The notes under the pieces are model-generated. The model was not told where the DNA came from and did no database searches. It saw only the letters and a program-made list of their open reading frames with translations. The translations under genes were made by a program, and so were the position numbers. From contig NZ_CP034183.1 in assembly GCF_003860465.1 (NCBI RefSeq), forward strand, positions 2,116,001-2,180,000: 64,000 nucleotides of DNA, read 5' to 3'. Positions 18,886 to 28,410 of the stretch are shown one piece after another (positions within the stretch are counted from its first letter, which is position 1; each line of letters opens with the position of its first letter). The DNA comes from Deinococcus psychrotolerans (GTDB lineage Bacteria; Deinococcota; Deinococci; Deinococcales; Deinococcaceae).

Positions 18886-19749
18886 TTGACTCAAGCGCTC
18901 GCTCCCCGTTCCTTCGTTTCTGGCGGCGCACTGGGCCGCATTCGGCTTCAGGCCGACAACCTCTCGCCCAGCTTGCGGCGGGTGGCCGATCATGTGCTGC
19001 AAGACGCCGAAAACGTGGTGCATCAAACCATCACCGAACTGGCCACCACTGTGGGGGTGGGCGAGGCCACCATCACCCGGCTGTGCCGCAAGTTGGATTT
19101 TGCCGGATTTCACGCTTTCAAAATCGCGTTGGCCGCCGACGTGCTGGGCCGTGAGAGCAAGGCCATGCCGCAGGAAGGCGGCCTGCGCGGGCAAGCCGGC
19201 GCTCTGGCCCGGCAAACCGCCCAGACCCTCGACGACACCGCCCAACTGCTTGACCCTGCCGTGCTGGAGCAAGTGGCCGAGCGCCTCGCCCGCGCCCCCA
19301 GAGTCGATCTCACTGGACAGGGCAACAGTGGCCTGCTGGCGATTTACTTTGCTCACCGCTTAATGCGAATCGGCGTCACGGCAGTGGTTCACACTGATCC
19401 TCACCTGGCAGCGGTGGCCATCAGCAGCCTTCCCAGGGGCGGTGTGGTCATCGGCCTGAGCAGTTCCGGCAGCACCATCGACACCGTGCAGCACCTGAGG
19501 CTGGCGCAGTCGCAGGGTCATTTCACGCTGGCGATCACCCACCGCGCCCGAAGTCCGGTTACGCGCTACGCCAGCGCGGTGCTGTTTACCTCCACCCAGG
19601 AAGACCCGCTCAGCGACAGCGTGCTGGGCACCCTGACCTCGCAGGCGCTGGTGCTGGAAATGCTTTACCGCTCCCTCTTAGACCGCCGCCCCGAAGCCCA
19701 CGCCATGCTGCGCGTGACCGCCGAATCGGTGGTGGAAAAAAAGTACTGA
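18886..19749 (+). CDS. RpiR/MurR-family transcriptional regulator
   Basis: 287 aa. The N-terminal HTH_6 DNA-binding domain (about 1-80, with VGVGEATITRLCRKLDFAGFHA as helix-turn-helix, split here only for reading) precedes a SIS sugar-phosphate-binding domain (about 120-260) with GQGNSG and GLSSSGST loops. These regulators sense phosphosugars such as MurNAc-6-P. The start codon is TTG, 6 nt after an AGGAGG, which decides the start. The next genes encode a sugar ABC importer and a NagZ-type hydrolase, so it likely controls them. Confidence 0.9.
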   Translation: MTQALAPRSFVSGGALGRIRLQADNLSPSLRRVADHVLQDAENVVHQTITELATTVGVGEATITRLCRKLDFAGFHAFKIALAADVLGRESKAMPQEGGLRGQAGALARQTAQTLDDTAQLLDPAVLEQVAERLARAPRVDLTGQGNSGLLAIYFAHRLMRIGVTAVVHTDPHLAAVAISSLPRGGVVIGLSSSGSTIDTVQHLRLAQSQGHFTLAITHRARSPVTRYASAVLFTSTQEDPLSDSVLGTLTSQALVLEMLYRSLLDRRPEAHAMLRVTAESVVEKKY

Positions 19750-19829
19750 CCTGAAAGAACTGAACTGACGCGCTTGCCTTTTTCCCGTTTTTTTCCGGCC
19801 CCATTCGGGCCAGTCCATAAGGAGACACC

Positions 19830-21089
19830 ATGAAGACCAAGACCGCTGCCCGCTTGCTGACCCTCGGCCTGAGCCTCGCCCTCGGTACTGCTGCCGCCCA
19901 ATCCCCTGTTGAAGTGCAGTTCTGGACCTGGTACCTCAGCCCCAAATTCGACGGTTACATCAAAGACACCATCACCGCCTTCGAAAAAGCCAACCCCAAC
20001 ATCACGGTCAAGTGGTTCGACAAGCAGGACACCATGGTGCAGGACTTTATTTCCAGCGTGAACATGGGCAGCGCCCCCGATGTGGTCAACCTCAACATCG
20101 ACGAAACCTCCAAGGCCGCTCAGAACAGCTTCCTCAAGCCGGTGGACACCCTGACGCCGATGAGCACCCTCAAGTCGGTGTATTACCCGCAGACGCTGGC
20201 CAACTTCACCATCGGCGGCAAGGTCTACGGTTACCCCTGGTACGGCTCGCTCAACGAAGGCGTGTTGCTCTACAACCCCGACTTGATGGCCAAAGCGGGC
20301 GTCAAAGCGCCGCGCAACATGACCGAGCTGCTCAGCATGGTCAAGACCATCAAAGACAAAACCGGCGCTTACGCCTGGGTTCCGGCGCTCAAAGATCCGG
20401 GCGGCGCATCGTTCCTGGGCTACTTCTTCTCGGACGGCCTGCCGATTTACGACGCCAGCGGCAAAGCGGCGTTCAATGGCGCGGCGCACGTGGCTCTGCT
20501 GCAAAAATACGTCGATCTGTTCAAGGGCGGCTACTTCCCTGAAGACGCGCTCCGCAAGGAAGCCTTCCAACTCGCCACTGAGCTGTATGCCCAGAATAAA
20601 GTCGCCATGATCGTGGGCGGGCCGCAGGCGCTCAACCGTATCAAAGACACCAACCCCAGCTTGTACGCCAAAACGGTGGTCACCACTGCGCCGCTGGGCA
20701 AGGCTCAGGTTCAGACCGGCACCAGCATGGGCCTGGTGATTCCCAACGCCAGCAAGCATCCCGCTGAGGCCGCCAAGCTCGCTGCCTTCTTTACCAACAA
20801 CGCCAACCAGATCGCCTTTGCCAAGATCGTGCCGATTGTGCCGACCACCGCCGCCGCCAAAAATGACGCTTACTTCAAGAAAGTCAGCACCGATCCGATT
20901 GCCAAGGCCACCAGCCTGGTGGGCGCGTCGGGCCAGTACATCAACCCCGGCTTCAAGGCTCCCGGCAACAGCGACGACCTCTACAAGAACTTCAGCGACA
21001 ACATCGAAGCGGCCCTGCTCGGCAAGAAAACGCCCAAAGCGGCTTTGGACGATTCAGTGACGTACTGGAACGCCAACATGAAGAAATAA
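19830..21089 (+). CDS. Sugar ABC transporter substrate-binding protein
   Basis: 419 aa. A signal peptide (to about residue 23, LALGTAAAQ) precedes a type I extracellular solute-binding fold (CUT1 class) with VQFWTWYLSP, GSAPDVVNLN and YGYPWYGSLNEG segments. It lacks a lipobox Cys, so it is periplasmic or released rather than lipid-anchored. It captures oligosaccharide or amino sugar for the two following permeases. TAAGGAG precedes the ATG. A hairpin separates it from the permeases, a usual way to make more binding protein than permease. Confidence 0.92.
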   Translation: MKTKTAARLLTLGLSLALGTAAAQSPVEVQFWTWYLSPKFDGYIKDTITAFEKANPNITVKWFDKQDTMVQDFISSVNMGSAPDVVNLNIDETSKAAQNSFLKPVDTLTPMSTLKSVYYPQTLANFTIGGKVYGYPWYGSLNEGVLLYNPDLMAKAGVKAPRNMTELLSMVKTIKDKTGAYAWVPALKDPGGASFLGYFFSDGLPIYDASGKAAFNGAAHVALLQKYVDLFKGGYFPEDALRKEAFQLATELYAQNKVAMIVGGPQALNRIKDTNPSLYAKTVVTTAPLGKAQVQTGTSMGLVIPNASKHPAEAAKLAAFFTNNANQIAFAKIVPIVPTTAAAKNDAYFKKVSTDPIAKATSLVGASGQYINPGFKAPGNSDDLYKNFSDNIEAALLGKKTPKAALDDSVTYWNANMKK

Positions 21090-21107
21090 GCTCTGCCGAC
21101 TTTGTGA

Positions 21108-21142
21108 AAAGCCCACCGCCTCCACTAGGTCAGGTGGGCTTT
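21108..21142 (+). terminator. Intercistronic hairpin (attenuator or stabiliser)
   Basis: AAAGCCCACC and GGTGGGCTTT form a perfect 10-bp stem with a 15-nt loop, 18 nt past the binding-protein stop. The T tract is short (TTTC), so partial termination or 3'-end protection is more likely than full stop. Confidence 0.65.
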
Positions 21143-21168
21143 CTCGGCAATTGAAATGAGGTGGTTTG

Positions 21169-22110
21169 ATGACCGTATCCCAGCGCCCCAAGGCCCCCGC
21201 CAAAGCTAAATACTCGCTGCGCGACACCTTGATGTCTTACGCCTTTCTGGCTCCGGCCCTGATTTTGCTGGCGCTGTTCACCTTTTACCCGCTGGCTTAC
21301 GGCAGTTACCTCGGCTTCACTGAATACGGCGGGGCACGTTTTGGGCAGGGTTTGCCGCCCAAGTGGATCGGCCTGGACAACTTCCGCACGCTGATCGCCG
21401 ACCCTCTGTTTCTCAAGTCGATGGTCAACAGCGTCAAATACCTGATCATCGTGCCGGTGCTGCAACTCGCCTCGCTGGCGGTGGCGGTGCTGGTCAATAA
21501 AAACTTGCCCGGCATGGCTTTTTTTCGGGCCGCTTACTACGTGCCGGTGGTCACCAGCATTTCGCTGGCCGCCGTGATGTGGGATTGGATTTACAACAAA
21601 GACGGCACCCTCAACTGGATTTTGACCAACGCCCATTTGATCGCCAAAGACAGCACTTTCGGCTGGCTCAACAACGAGTTGACCGCCTTCTGGGCCGTGA
21701 TGTTGGTCACCTTCTGGCGCGGTTTCGGCTATTACATGGTTCTGTATCTGGCGGGCCTTCAGGGCATTCCCGAGGAGCTGGAAGAAGCTGCCGTGCTGGA
21801 CGGTGCGAACGCCTGGAAGCGCTTCTGGAGCATCACGGTGCCGCTGATGAAGCCCACTATCTTGCTGTGCAGTTTGCTCTCGACCATCGCTGCTCTGCGG
21901 GTGCTCGAAGAAGTGCTGGTGCTGACCAACGGTGGGCCGCTCAACAGCACCTACACGGCGCTGATGTACGTGTATTCCAAAGCGTTTCAGGGCTTTAACT
22001 TCGATTACGGTCTGGCGAGCGCGGCGGGTCTGGTGGTGGCAGCGGTGGCCCTGCTGCTCTCCATCATCAATTTCCGGGTCTTCCGCGACGACACAGGAGG
22101 CGGCAAATGA
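21169..22110 (+). CDS. Sugar ABC transporter permease (MalF type)
   Basis: 313 aa with about six membrane helices, beginning LMSYAFLAPALILLALFTFYP. The EAA motif reads EELEEAAVLDGANAWKRFW, the site that docks the ATPase. Role: one half of the membrane channel for the preceding binding protein. I prefer the ATG at 21169, one codon after the TTG that opens the frame, with GAGGTGG upstream. Its stop overlaps the next permease by 4 nt. Confidence 0.92.
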   Translation: MTVSQRPKAPAKAKYSLRDTLMSYAFLAPALILLALFTFYPLAYGSYLGFTEYGGARFGQGLPPKWIGLDNFRTLIADPLFLKSMVNSVKYLIIVPVLQLASLAVAVLVNKNLPGMAFFRAAYYVPVVTSISLAAVMWDWIYNKDGTLNWILTNAHLIAKDSTFGWLNNELTAFWAVMLVTFWRGFGYYMVLYLAGLQGIPEELEEAAVLDGANAWKRFWSITVPLMKPTILLCSLLSTIAALRVLEEVLVLTNGGPLNSTYTALMYVYSKAFQGFNFDYGLASAAGLVVAAVALLLSIINFRVFRDDTGGGK

Positions 22111-22988
22111 GTCTCGTTCAGCAGGGCGCTCCCGCACGCGCCACCTCGCCATCCCGCAAAAATCGCAAGTGGGGCCGCCTGGTGGTGCGCTACGTTGTCT
22201 TGATCGCCGTTCTCTTGTTCGCGGTGTTTCCTTTTTTGTGGACACTGGCGATTGCCATTACCGACAAGCACGGCGGCGGCAGCATCTATGATTTTCCAGA
22301 CAGCCTCTTTCCCAGAGCCGTGACCTTCCGCAACTTCGTAGAAGTCTATAACCAGTTCAGCCTCGGTAAATACATCTGGAACAGCATCTCGATTACTGGC
22401 CTGACTGTGATCGGCACTTTGCTGGTGTCGGCATTGGCGGCGTATCCGCTGGCCCGCTTCAAGTTTCCAGGCCGCGACTTTATTTTTGCGGTGATTATCG
22501 CCACATTGGTGTTGCCGGGCGAGACCACCTTCATCGTCAACATTTTGACGCTCAACAAACTGGGGCTGCTGGGCACCCACCTGGGCGTGGTGCTGCCGAC
22601 CATTGCCGGAGCCTTCGGCATTTTCCTGATGCGCCAGGCTTTTCTGGGCATTCCGCAGGCGCTGATCGAGGCCGCCCGCATTGACGGAGCCAAAGAGCTG
22701 ACCATCCTGACCCGCATCATGTTGCCGCTGACCAAGCCTTCGCTGGCGGCGCTGGGCATTTTTACCCTGGTGGGCGCGTGGAACGCCTACTTCTGGCCGA
22801 TGCTGGTGCTGTCTTCAGCCCCCGACAAAGCGCCGCTGAGTGTGGCGGTGCTGCGGCTCAAGGGGCAATTCAACTACGACCCGTTCAACATCGCCGCCGG
22901 TTCGCTGATTATGATGGTGCCGGTTCTACTGGTCTTTTTGGCGGCCCAGAAGCTGTTTATGCGCGGGATGGAAGGCGCGGTCAAGTAG
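22107..22988 (+). CDS. Sugar ABC transporter permease (MalG type)
   Basis: 293 aa, about six helices, with the EAA loop PQALIEAARIDGAKELTIL. It pairs with the preceding permease. No ATPase gene lies in the cluster, so energy must come from an ATPase encoded elsewhere, as with shared MsmK-type proteins in other bacteria. A basic leader of about 20 residues precedes the first helix. Overlap of ATG and TGA indicates coupled translation. Confidence 0.92.
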   Translation: MSLVQQGAPARATSPSRKNRKWGRLVVRYVVLIAVLLFAVFPFLWTLAIAITDKHGGGSIYDFPDSLFPRAVTFRNFVEVYNQFSLGKYIWNSISITGLTVIGTLLVSALAAYPLARFKFPGRDFIFAVIIATLVLPGETTFIVNILTLNKLGLLGTHLGVVLPTIAGAFGIFLMRQAFLGIPQALIEAARIDGAKELTILTRIMLPLTKPSLAALGIFTLVGAWNAYFWPMLVLSSAPDKAPLSVAVLRLKGQFNYDPFNIAAGSLIMMVPVLLVFLAAQKLFMRGMEGAVK

Positions 22989-23057
22989 GGAGAGGAGCCA
23001 ACTCTTCCAACAAATGATGAATCACCTTTCACACCCCCCGCAAGGAGAACCCCCACT

Positions 23058-24527
23058 GTGCCCCACTTCTCGGCCCGTACCCTCATCACCGATTTGCCCG
23101 GCCCCGATCTCACCCCTGAGCAGGGCCGCTTTCTGGAGCGCTCCGGCTTCGGCGGCGTGTGCTTGTTTACCCGCAACTTTTCGTCGCTCCAGCGCACCGC
23201 GCAGCTGATCGCCGATATTCGGCAGGCGCTGGGCCACGACGCGCTGATCGCCACCGACCAGGAAGGCGGAGCGGTGCTGCGGCGCTTGGACGTGCCGATG
23301 CCGCCGACGCCGCAAGCCTTGGGCGTCATCGGCAGCGAGGCGGCGGCGTTTGAAGCGGGGGCCATTGCCGCACGCGGCCTGCTCGAACTCGGCATCAACT
23401 GGAATTACGCGCCGAGCCTGGACGTCAACATCAACCCGCTCAATCCGGTGATCGGCGAGCGGGCGTTCGGCGCTGACCCGAGCGAAGTGGCCCGCCTGGG
23501 TGTGGCCTGGGCGCTGGGAAGCGAAAGCGCAGGCGTCATGAGCGCCGTCAAGCACTTTCCTGGTCACGGCGACACCGCTGTGGACAGCCATCTGGGTCTG
23601 CCGATTGTAGACAAGTTGCGCTCCGAGTTGGAGCAGACCGAGTGGCTGCCTTTCAAGGCGGCGGTGGCGGCGGGCGTGGGCAGCATCATGACCGCCCACA
23701 TCGTCTATCCGGCGCTGGACGCTTTGGAGCCTGCCACCCTGTCGCGCCCGGTGCTGACCGGTTTACTGCGGGAAGAGTGGGGCTACGGCGGCGTGATCGT
23801 CACTGACGCCAGTGATATGCAGGCGATTGCCGCCCACCACCCGAATGGGCAGGCGGCTCCTTTGGCCCTGGCCGCCGGAGCGGACGCGGTGCTCAACTGC
23901 GGTCACGGTGACCTTGTCACCCACACCGAACACGCTGAGGCGATAGAGCGGGCACTCGAACGCGGTGAGCTTTCACAGGAGCGGGTGGCGCAGGCGGTAT
24001 CCAGACTTTCGGCGGCGGCGCTCCGTTTTCCCGGTCAGCCCCGCCCTTATGGTGCCGAGCAGCGCCGCACCGACGAAAGCGGCGTGGCGAATTGGGCGCG
24101 CCAAGCGCTGGAGTGGGTCGGCACGCCGCCGCGCCTCGATCCCAGTCAGCCGGTGCTGTTGCTGGTGCCGAGTACGGCGGAAGTGGGCGGCCCTTACGGC
24201 GACTCGCTGAGCGGTGAAGCGCTGGCGGGGGCGTTGCGAACGGTCTTTCCGCACCTGTGGGTCGCCCTTCTCGACGAAGACTCGCACTTTGCCCTCAGCT
24301 TACTGTCCCGCTTTCCGAACGCTCCGGCGCTGCTGGCGACGACGGGGCGCTGGGCCTTACCGAATGTGCTGAGGCAACTGGCCGCAGAACTGCAAAACCG
24401 CCCCGCTCTCCATCTGGCCCTCTGGAATCCCGAACACGTGGCGGCGCTGGGGTTGCCTGCCGTCATCACCCACGGATTCCGGCCCGCCAACTTGCAAGCA
24501 CTGGTGGCAGCATTGGCGGGCGGCTGA
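23058..24527 (+). CDS. nagZ: Glycoside hydrolase family 3, NagZ-like beta-N-acetylhexosaminidase
   Basis: 489 aa. The catalytic barrel contains GFGGVCLFTRN, the NagZ signature KHFPGHGDTAVDSHLG near residue 164 (loop histidine acid/base) and the nucleophile Asp in VIVTDASDMQAI. NagZ enzymes remove GlcNAc from muropeptides or chitooligosaccharides. The protein is about 140 residues longer than E. coli NagZ, with an extra C-terminal alpha/beta domain. The start is GTG after AAGGAGAA. No signal peptide is seen, so it acts in the cytoplasm on imported sugars, fitting the transporter and MurR-like regulator upstream. Confidence 0.88.
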   Translation: MPHFSARTLITDLPGPDLTPEQGRFLERSGFGGVCLFTRNFSSLQRTAQLIADIRQALGHDALIATDQEGGAVLRRLDVPMPPTPQALGVIGSEAAAFEAGAIAARGLLELGINWNYAPSLDVNINPLNPVIGERAFGADPSEVARLGVAWALGSESAGVMSAVKHFPGHGDTAVDSHLGLPIVDKLRSELEQTEWLPFKAAVAAGVGSIMTAHIVYPALDALEPATLSRPVLTGLLREEWGYGGVIVTDASDMQAIAAHHPNGQAAPLALAAGADAVLNCGHGDLVTHTEHAEAIERALERGELSQERVAQAVSRLSAAALRFPGQPRPYGAEQRRTDESGVANWARQALEWVGTPPRLDPSQPVLLLVPSTAEVGGPYGDSLSGEALAGALRTVFPHLWVALLDEDSHFALSLLSRFPNAPALLATTGRWALPNVLRQLAAELQNRPALHLALWNPEHVAALGLPAVITHGFRPANLQALVAALAGG

Positions 24528-24539
24528 GCCGACTGGAGC

Positions 24540-26243
24540 TTAGCGGGTCTGAATGTTTCGAACGGCGTCGCCGCCGCTGATCGTCACGGTGGCCTCACCA
24601 TTGCTGATGACATTGTCGACGGTCAAGGTGGCCTTCAGCGTGTAAGTCCCGGCCACCAGATTCTTGATCCGGTAAGTCACACTCTGAATAGGCGGCGCGT
24701 CCTTGCCGGTCGTGGTCGCGGTGCCTGCCAGCGCGTCGCCGAGGAAGGCGTCTACCCGGAGGCTGTAGGGCACCAAAGGAACGACTGGCGGCTTGGGGGG
24801 AACGACGATACCGCCGCCGCCGCCGTAAGTGTAGGCCGCTTGAACAGCCGCGCCCACGTCAAGCAGTGAGCCGCCCGCCACTTTCTTGGCCGTCACCGTC
24901 AGGATGCCCTTCACTTGGTTGGCGCTTAAATCGGGCCGCAGGGCGCGGAGCAGCGCCGCCGCGCCGCTGACTTGCGGGGCCGCTTCGCTGGTGCCTGCCC
25001 GCAGGGTGTAGCGGCCCTGAGCGGTGGTGGCCAGCGTCAAAATGTCGTACTCGCTGCTCTGGTAGCAGTTGGCCGTGCCGCTGCCCGCGTTGCCGCCGGG
25101 AGCCACCAAGTCGAGCGCCTTCTGACCTGCGGCGGGCCGGGCGCTGTAGCAGGCCAGAGCGTCGGTTTTGGCGAGTGCGCCGATGGCCATCACGTTGGGG
25201 TCGCTGGCGGGGTAGTACAGACCCTGATTGGGCGTATTGCCCGCAGCGGCAATGAGCAGCACGTCGGCAGCGGCAGCGTCGGCAACCGCTTTGGAAAGGG
25301 CCGGATCAGTGCTGGCTCCCACCAGACCGAGGCTCATGTTGATGACTTTGGCTCCCTGCGCCACGGCGTACTTGACCCCGGCGGTCAGGCTGGCTGTCGT
25401 TGCGCCTGAGTTCGCGCCGCTGGCCCCAAAGACCTTGACTGGCAAGATGGTTTTGCCGCTCCAAGTCAGGGCCGCGATGCCTTTGCCGTTGTTGGTGGCC
25501 GCTCCAATCAGGCCCGCGCTGGAAGTGCCGTGCCCGGCTTCGCTGCCCTGCGTCAGGTCGCTGGGATCGCTGTCCTCGCCGCTGCAATTGGTGTTGCCGT
25601 CCGAATCGGTCACAAGGGAGGCGCAAAAGTCGCGGCCCGGCAGCAAGCGGCCCGCCAAGTCTTCGTGGGCGGTGTCCACGCCGGTATCCAGCACCGCTGT
25701 GAGTGCGCCGACGGGCGTTTTGCCGAGGGCTTCGAGCTTGTCCCAGCCGCTCTGGGCGTTGATGCGGGTCAGGTAATCCTGATCGTAGAGTGCGCCACCA
25801 ACGCGAATGCCCGCGTTGATCGGATAGCCGGGGTCGTTGGGTGCGCTCAGCGCTTGATAGCGGTAGTTGGGCTGCGCCGCGAGGCCATTAGCCGCCAGTG
25901 TGGCAGCGAATTCAGCGTCCGTCTGTCCGGCGGGCGTGTAGGCCACCGTCAAGCCCGCGCTCGGCAAGCTCTGGGTACGCACGCCTGACAACGCCGAGAG
26001 CGCGGCTGGACTCAGGTTTTGGGCGCTGAGATTTTGGGCGCTCAGCAGCACTTGGCCGCCGACGTGCGGCGCATTCCAATGCATCCCTTGAACGCTGAGC
26101 GGCGTGACGCCACCAGCTCCCGGCGCAAACACCTTGCCGCTGAGGGTGTACACGCTGTCGACGGGCGGCGAGGGCGGCGTGCAAGCACTCAGGAGCACCA
26201 GACCACAGCCCAGCAGGGCAAGAGCGCGGGGAAGCTGTTTCAT
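24540..26243 (-). CDS. Subtilisin-like S8 serine protease, lipoprotein
   Basis: 567 aa. Lipoprotein signal peptide with lipobox LLSAC (Cys near residue 21). A prodomain-like region precedes the catalytic domain with Asp in AVLDTGVDTAHED (about residue 187), His in GHGTSSAG (about 236) and Ser in GTSEAAPQVSGAAALLRA (about 416). A C-terminal beta domain of about 90 residues, after a proline hinge (PPKPPVVPLVP), ends with carbohydrate-binding-like strands. The complete triad predicts an active secreted or surface-tethered protease. It converges on the nagZ gene, ending 12 bp from it. Confidence 0.93.
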   Translation of the reverse strand: MKQLPRALALLGCGLVLLSACTPPSPPVDSVYTLSGKVFAPGAGGVTPLSVQGMHWNAPHVGGQVLLSAQNLSAQNLSPAALSALSGVRTQSLPSAGLTVAYTPAGQTDAEFAATLAANGLAAQPNYRYQALSAPNDPGYPINAGIRVGGALYDQDYLTRINAQSGWDKLEALGKTPVGALTAVLDTGVDTAHEDLAGRLLPGRDFCASLVTDSDGNTNCSGEDSDPSDLTQGSEAGHGTSSAGLIGAATNNGKGIAALTWSGKTILPVKVFGASGANSGATTASLTAGVKYAVAQGAKVINMSLGLVGASTDPALSKAVADAAAADVLLIAAAGNTPNQGLYYPASDPNVMAIGALAKTDALACYSARPAAGQKALDLVAPGGNAGSGTANCYQSSEYDILTLATTAQGRYTLRAGTSEAAPQVSGAAALLRALRPDLSANQVKGILTVTAKKVAGGSLLDVGAAVQAAYTYGGGGGIVVPPKPPVVPLVPYSLRVDAFLGDALAGTATTTGKDAPPIQSVTYRIKNLVAGTYTLKATLTVDNVISNGEATVTISGGDAVRNIQTR

Positions 26244-26300
26244 ATCGCCATTTTGCCGGATTGAAACTGATCTTGCTTGAGGGCTGAAGTCGAGTTCGTC

Positions 26301-26774
26301 TCAGCCGACTTGCCGCTGCACTTCAAAGGCCGCCGCGCCCGCCGCCACCGCCAAATTCAGGCTGCGGCCCCCACCGGGCTGCGGCAATTTGAGTTTGGGG
26401 AGGGCGTCGCGCAGCCACACCGGCAAGCCGCGCGATTCTGGCCCGAACAACAAATAATCGCCCCGCACAAACTGGGCGTCGCTGTAAATGTCAGTGGCGT
26501 GGGTGGAAAAAGCCCAGACCCTTGCCGCGCTGCTCAGGGTATTTTGAAAGGCCGTCCAAGAATCGTGCTGGTGCAGCGTCACGCCTTCCAGGTAATCCAT
26601 CACGGCGCGGGCAAACTCGCGGTCTTGGAGGTGGAAGCCGTAGGGCCGGATCAGGTGCAGCTCGGCCCCCAGCACCGCGCAGGTGCGGGCCACGTTGCCG
26701 ACATTGCCAGCTTTTTCGGGCGAGTACAGCACCACATGGCAAAGCGGTATTGGAAGCTGGGGATTTTGAGTCAT
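26301..26774 (-). CDS. trmL: tRNA (cytidine(34)-2'-O)-methyltransferase TrmL
   Basis: A 157-aa SPOUT methyltransferase that methylates the wobble nucleotide of tRNA-Leu isoacceptors. Family signatures are [10 protein letters not shown] near residue 23, FGPESRGLP and the knot-forming [14 protein letters not shown] at the C-terminus. Its start overlaps ispF by 4 nt, so it is translated from the same mRNA as ispF and the upstream exonuclease gene. Confidence 0.93.
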   Translation of the reverse strand: MTQNPQLPIPLCHVVLYSPEKAGNVGNVARTCAVLGAELHLIRPYGFHLQDREFARAVMDYLEGVTLHQHDSWTAFQNTLSSAARVWAFSTHATDIYSDAQFVRGDYLLFGPESRGLPVWLRDALPKLKLPQPGGGRSLNLAVAAGAAAFEVQRQVG

Positions 26775-27256
26775 AGCCGAACCAAAAGGATGGTGGCGCG
26801 GGCCTGAATATGGTCGGGCGCGAGGCCTTCGGAAGTCTTAAAACTCACGCCCACCTCGCTGGAATCGAGTCCCAGCAGCCCGGCGATTCGCTGAGCGATT
26901 TCAGCGCGTTTGCTGCCGAGTTTGGGGGTGTCCAAGGTCACGACCAGGGCGGCGTTGGCGGGCGCGTAGCCGCGTTCGCGCACCAACTCAAGGCAGCGCC
27001 GCAAGATGTCTGCCGAGTTGAGGCCCGCCCACTTTGGGTCAGTATCGGGAAAATACTGGCCTATGTCGCCCAGCGCAAGGCCCGAGAGTAGGGCGTCGGA
27101 GAGGGTGTGCAGGGCCGCGTCGCCGTCGCTGTGGGCCACCGGGCCGCGCTCAGCACCGGTAATTTCGACGCCGCCGAGAATCAGAGGCCTTCCAGCAGCG
27201 AGGCGGTGGGCGTCTTCTCCGTAGCCGATTCGGTAGGGGAGCGGTTGTGCTGACAT
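26771..27256 (-). CDS. ispF: 2-C-methyl-D-erythritol 2,4-cyclodiphosphate synthase IspF
   Basis: 161 aa, fifth step of the MEP isoprenoid pathway. Zinc ligands are visible in GYGEDAHRL (Asp, His) and in [17 protein letters not shown] (His). The substrate loop [13 protein letters not shown] and the C-terminal [10 protein letters not shown]... ARATILL are canonical. A TAAACT box 7 nt upstream of the ATG suggests a leaderless internal promoter in addition to transcription from upstream genes. No other MEP gene lies next to it. Confidence 0.96.
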   Translation of the reverse strand: MSAQPLPYRIGYGEDAHRLAAGRPLILGGVEITGAERGPVAHSDGDAALHTLSDALLSGLALGDIGQYFPDTDPKWAGLNSADILRRCLELVRERGYAPANAALVVTLDTPKLGSKRAEIAQRIAGLLGLDSSEVGVSFKTSEGLAPDHIQARATILLVRL

Positions 27257-27283
27257 AGACAGGAGTTTAGCTGGCCTGACTCT

Positions 27284-27844
27284 TTAGCTGGAGCTGCCTG
27301 CCAACTTCAGCAACTCCACATACACCTTGGCCGTCGCCGCAGCGTCTTCCAGGGCGTTGTGGGCGGCGTACTCGATGCCGAAATGCTCGGTGAGTTGGCT
27401 GAGCGGCGTGCCGATTTGATACGGCAACACTCCGGCGTGAATCAGAAACTGGGCGCTAAGTTTGGTGTCCACGTAGCCGCTTCTGAAGACCTTGCGTAAA
27501 TCCGGCAGCAGCGGGCGCAAGAAGCCCAAGTCGAAGTTGAAGTTGTGCCCGCCGAGCATCACCCGTCCTACTTCGGCGGCGTACTCGCGCAGGGCAGCGG
27601 CTACCGCTTCAGGCGGCTGGGCGGCGGCATCGTGGGCCTCCAGATCAATGCCGTTGACTTCCATCGCGCCCGTTTCCACCTCATAGTGATCGTGCTTGAC
27701 CAGCAGGTGCAGCGGGCGGCTGATCTGACCATCTAGGCCAAGTGTCACCAAGCCGATAGTCAATAGGGGGTGGCGCTTGGGGTCGCGGCCTCCGGTTTCG
27801 GTGTCCAGAAAAATCAGTGGCTGGCGCAGCGGAAAAGGAGTCAC
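27284..27844 (-). CDS. DEDDh 3'-5' exonuclease (DnaQ/RNase T-like)
   Basis: 186 aa. ExoI FLDTETGG near residue 12 (D, E), ExoII in [12 protein letters not shown] (Asp), Exo[17 protein letters not shown] (His, Asp), so all catalytic residues of the DEDDh class are present. Such enzymes remove 3' ends of DNA or RNA; it stands alone rather than fused to a polymerase. Start GTG overlaps the DUF2239 stop by 4 nt. It could act in repair or RNA turnover; sequence alone does not decide. Confidence 0.88.
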   Translation of the reverse strand: MTPFPLRQPLIFLDTETGGRDPKRHPLLTIGLVTLGLDGQISRPLHLLVKHDHYEVETGAMEVNGIDLEAHDAAAQPPEAVAAALREYAAEVGRVMLGGHNFNFDLGFLRPLLPDLRKVFRSGYVDTKLSAQFLIHAGVLPYQIGTPLSQLTEHFGIEYAAHNALEDAAATAKVYVELLKLAGSSS

Positions 27845-28410
27845 GGTGTTTCTTCCCCAAAAGCTGCACCAGCCAAATAAAGCGCGTGGGCGCTGATGCC
27901 TTCGGGCCAGTCGGCAGCGAAGATCAGCGTTTCAAAGCGCTCACGGTCGGCAGCGTAGAGAGCGCGTTGCACGTCTTCCAATCCCGCTTGATCGCCCGCC
28001 ATCACGGTGAGAAAGTGGCTGGCAGCGTCGCGGGACGCTCTGGCGCGGGCGGCTCCGGCTTCGGCTTTGCGGGCGGCGTCCACCAGGCGGCGCAGGGTGG
28101 CCGACTTTCCGCTGGGCTGGACCTGCAACCACTCCCAGTGGCGCGGCAGCAACTTGACTTCTTGCACGGCGGCCTGCGGCTGGGGTGCTGGACGCGCGGC
28201 GGCTGCCAGCATCTGCGAGGCGCTTCCCTGAAAGTTAAAATCCACCTGCGCTCCGGTCTGGTCGTCAAAAATCAAAATGGGCAGGGCCTGTTCTGACGCG
28301 TCCAGATGCCTCTTAACCTGCTCCAGAACATCCACCAGCGGCGCGGTGATGAGGCGCTGGTGGCCCAGAAAAGCGGTATAAGTCTGCTCGCTCGCGGTGT
28401 TGTCCGTCAC
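27841..28410 (-). CDS. DUF2239 family protein
   Basis: 189 aa from the GTG at 28410, which overlaps the stop of the LRV gene by 4 nt. The N-terminus [12 protein letters not shown] and the segment [29 protein letters not shown] match DUF2239, a family of unknown function. The middle is alanine- and proline-rich. The long open frame upstream of this start (to 28728) is a shadow of the LRV gene. Position in a tightly overlapping chain with an exonuclease suggests co-expression only. Confidence 0.82.
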   Translation of the reverse strand: MTDNTASEQTYTAFLGHQRLITAPLVDVLEQVKRHLDASEQALPILIFDDQTGAQVDFNFQGSASQMLAAAARPAPQPQAAVQEVKLLPRHWEWLQVQPSGKSATLRRLVDAARKAEAGAARARASRDAASHFLTVMAGDQAGLEDVQRALYAADRERFETLIFAADWPEGISAHALYLAGAAFGEETP

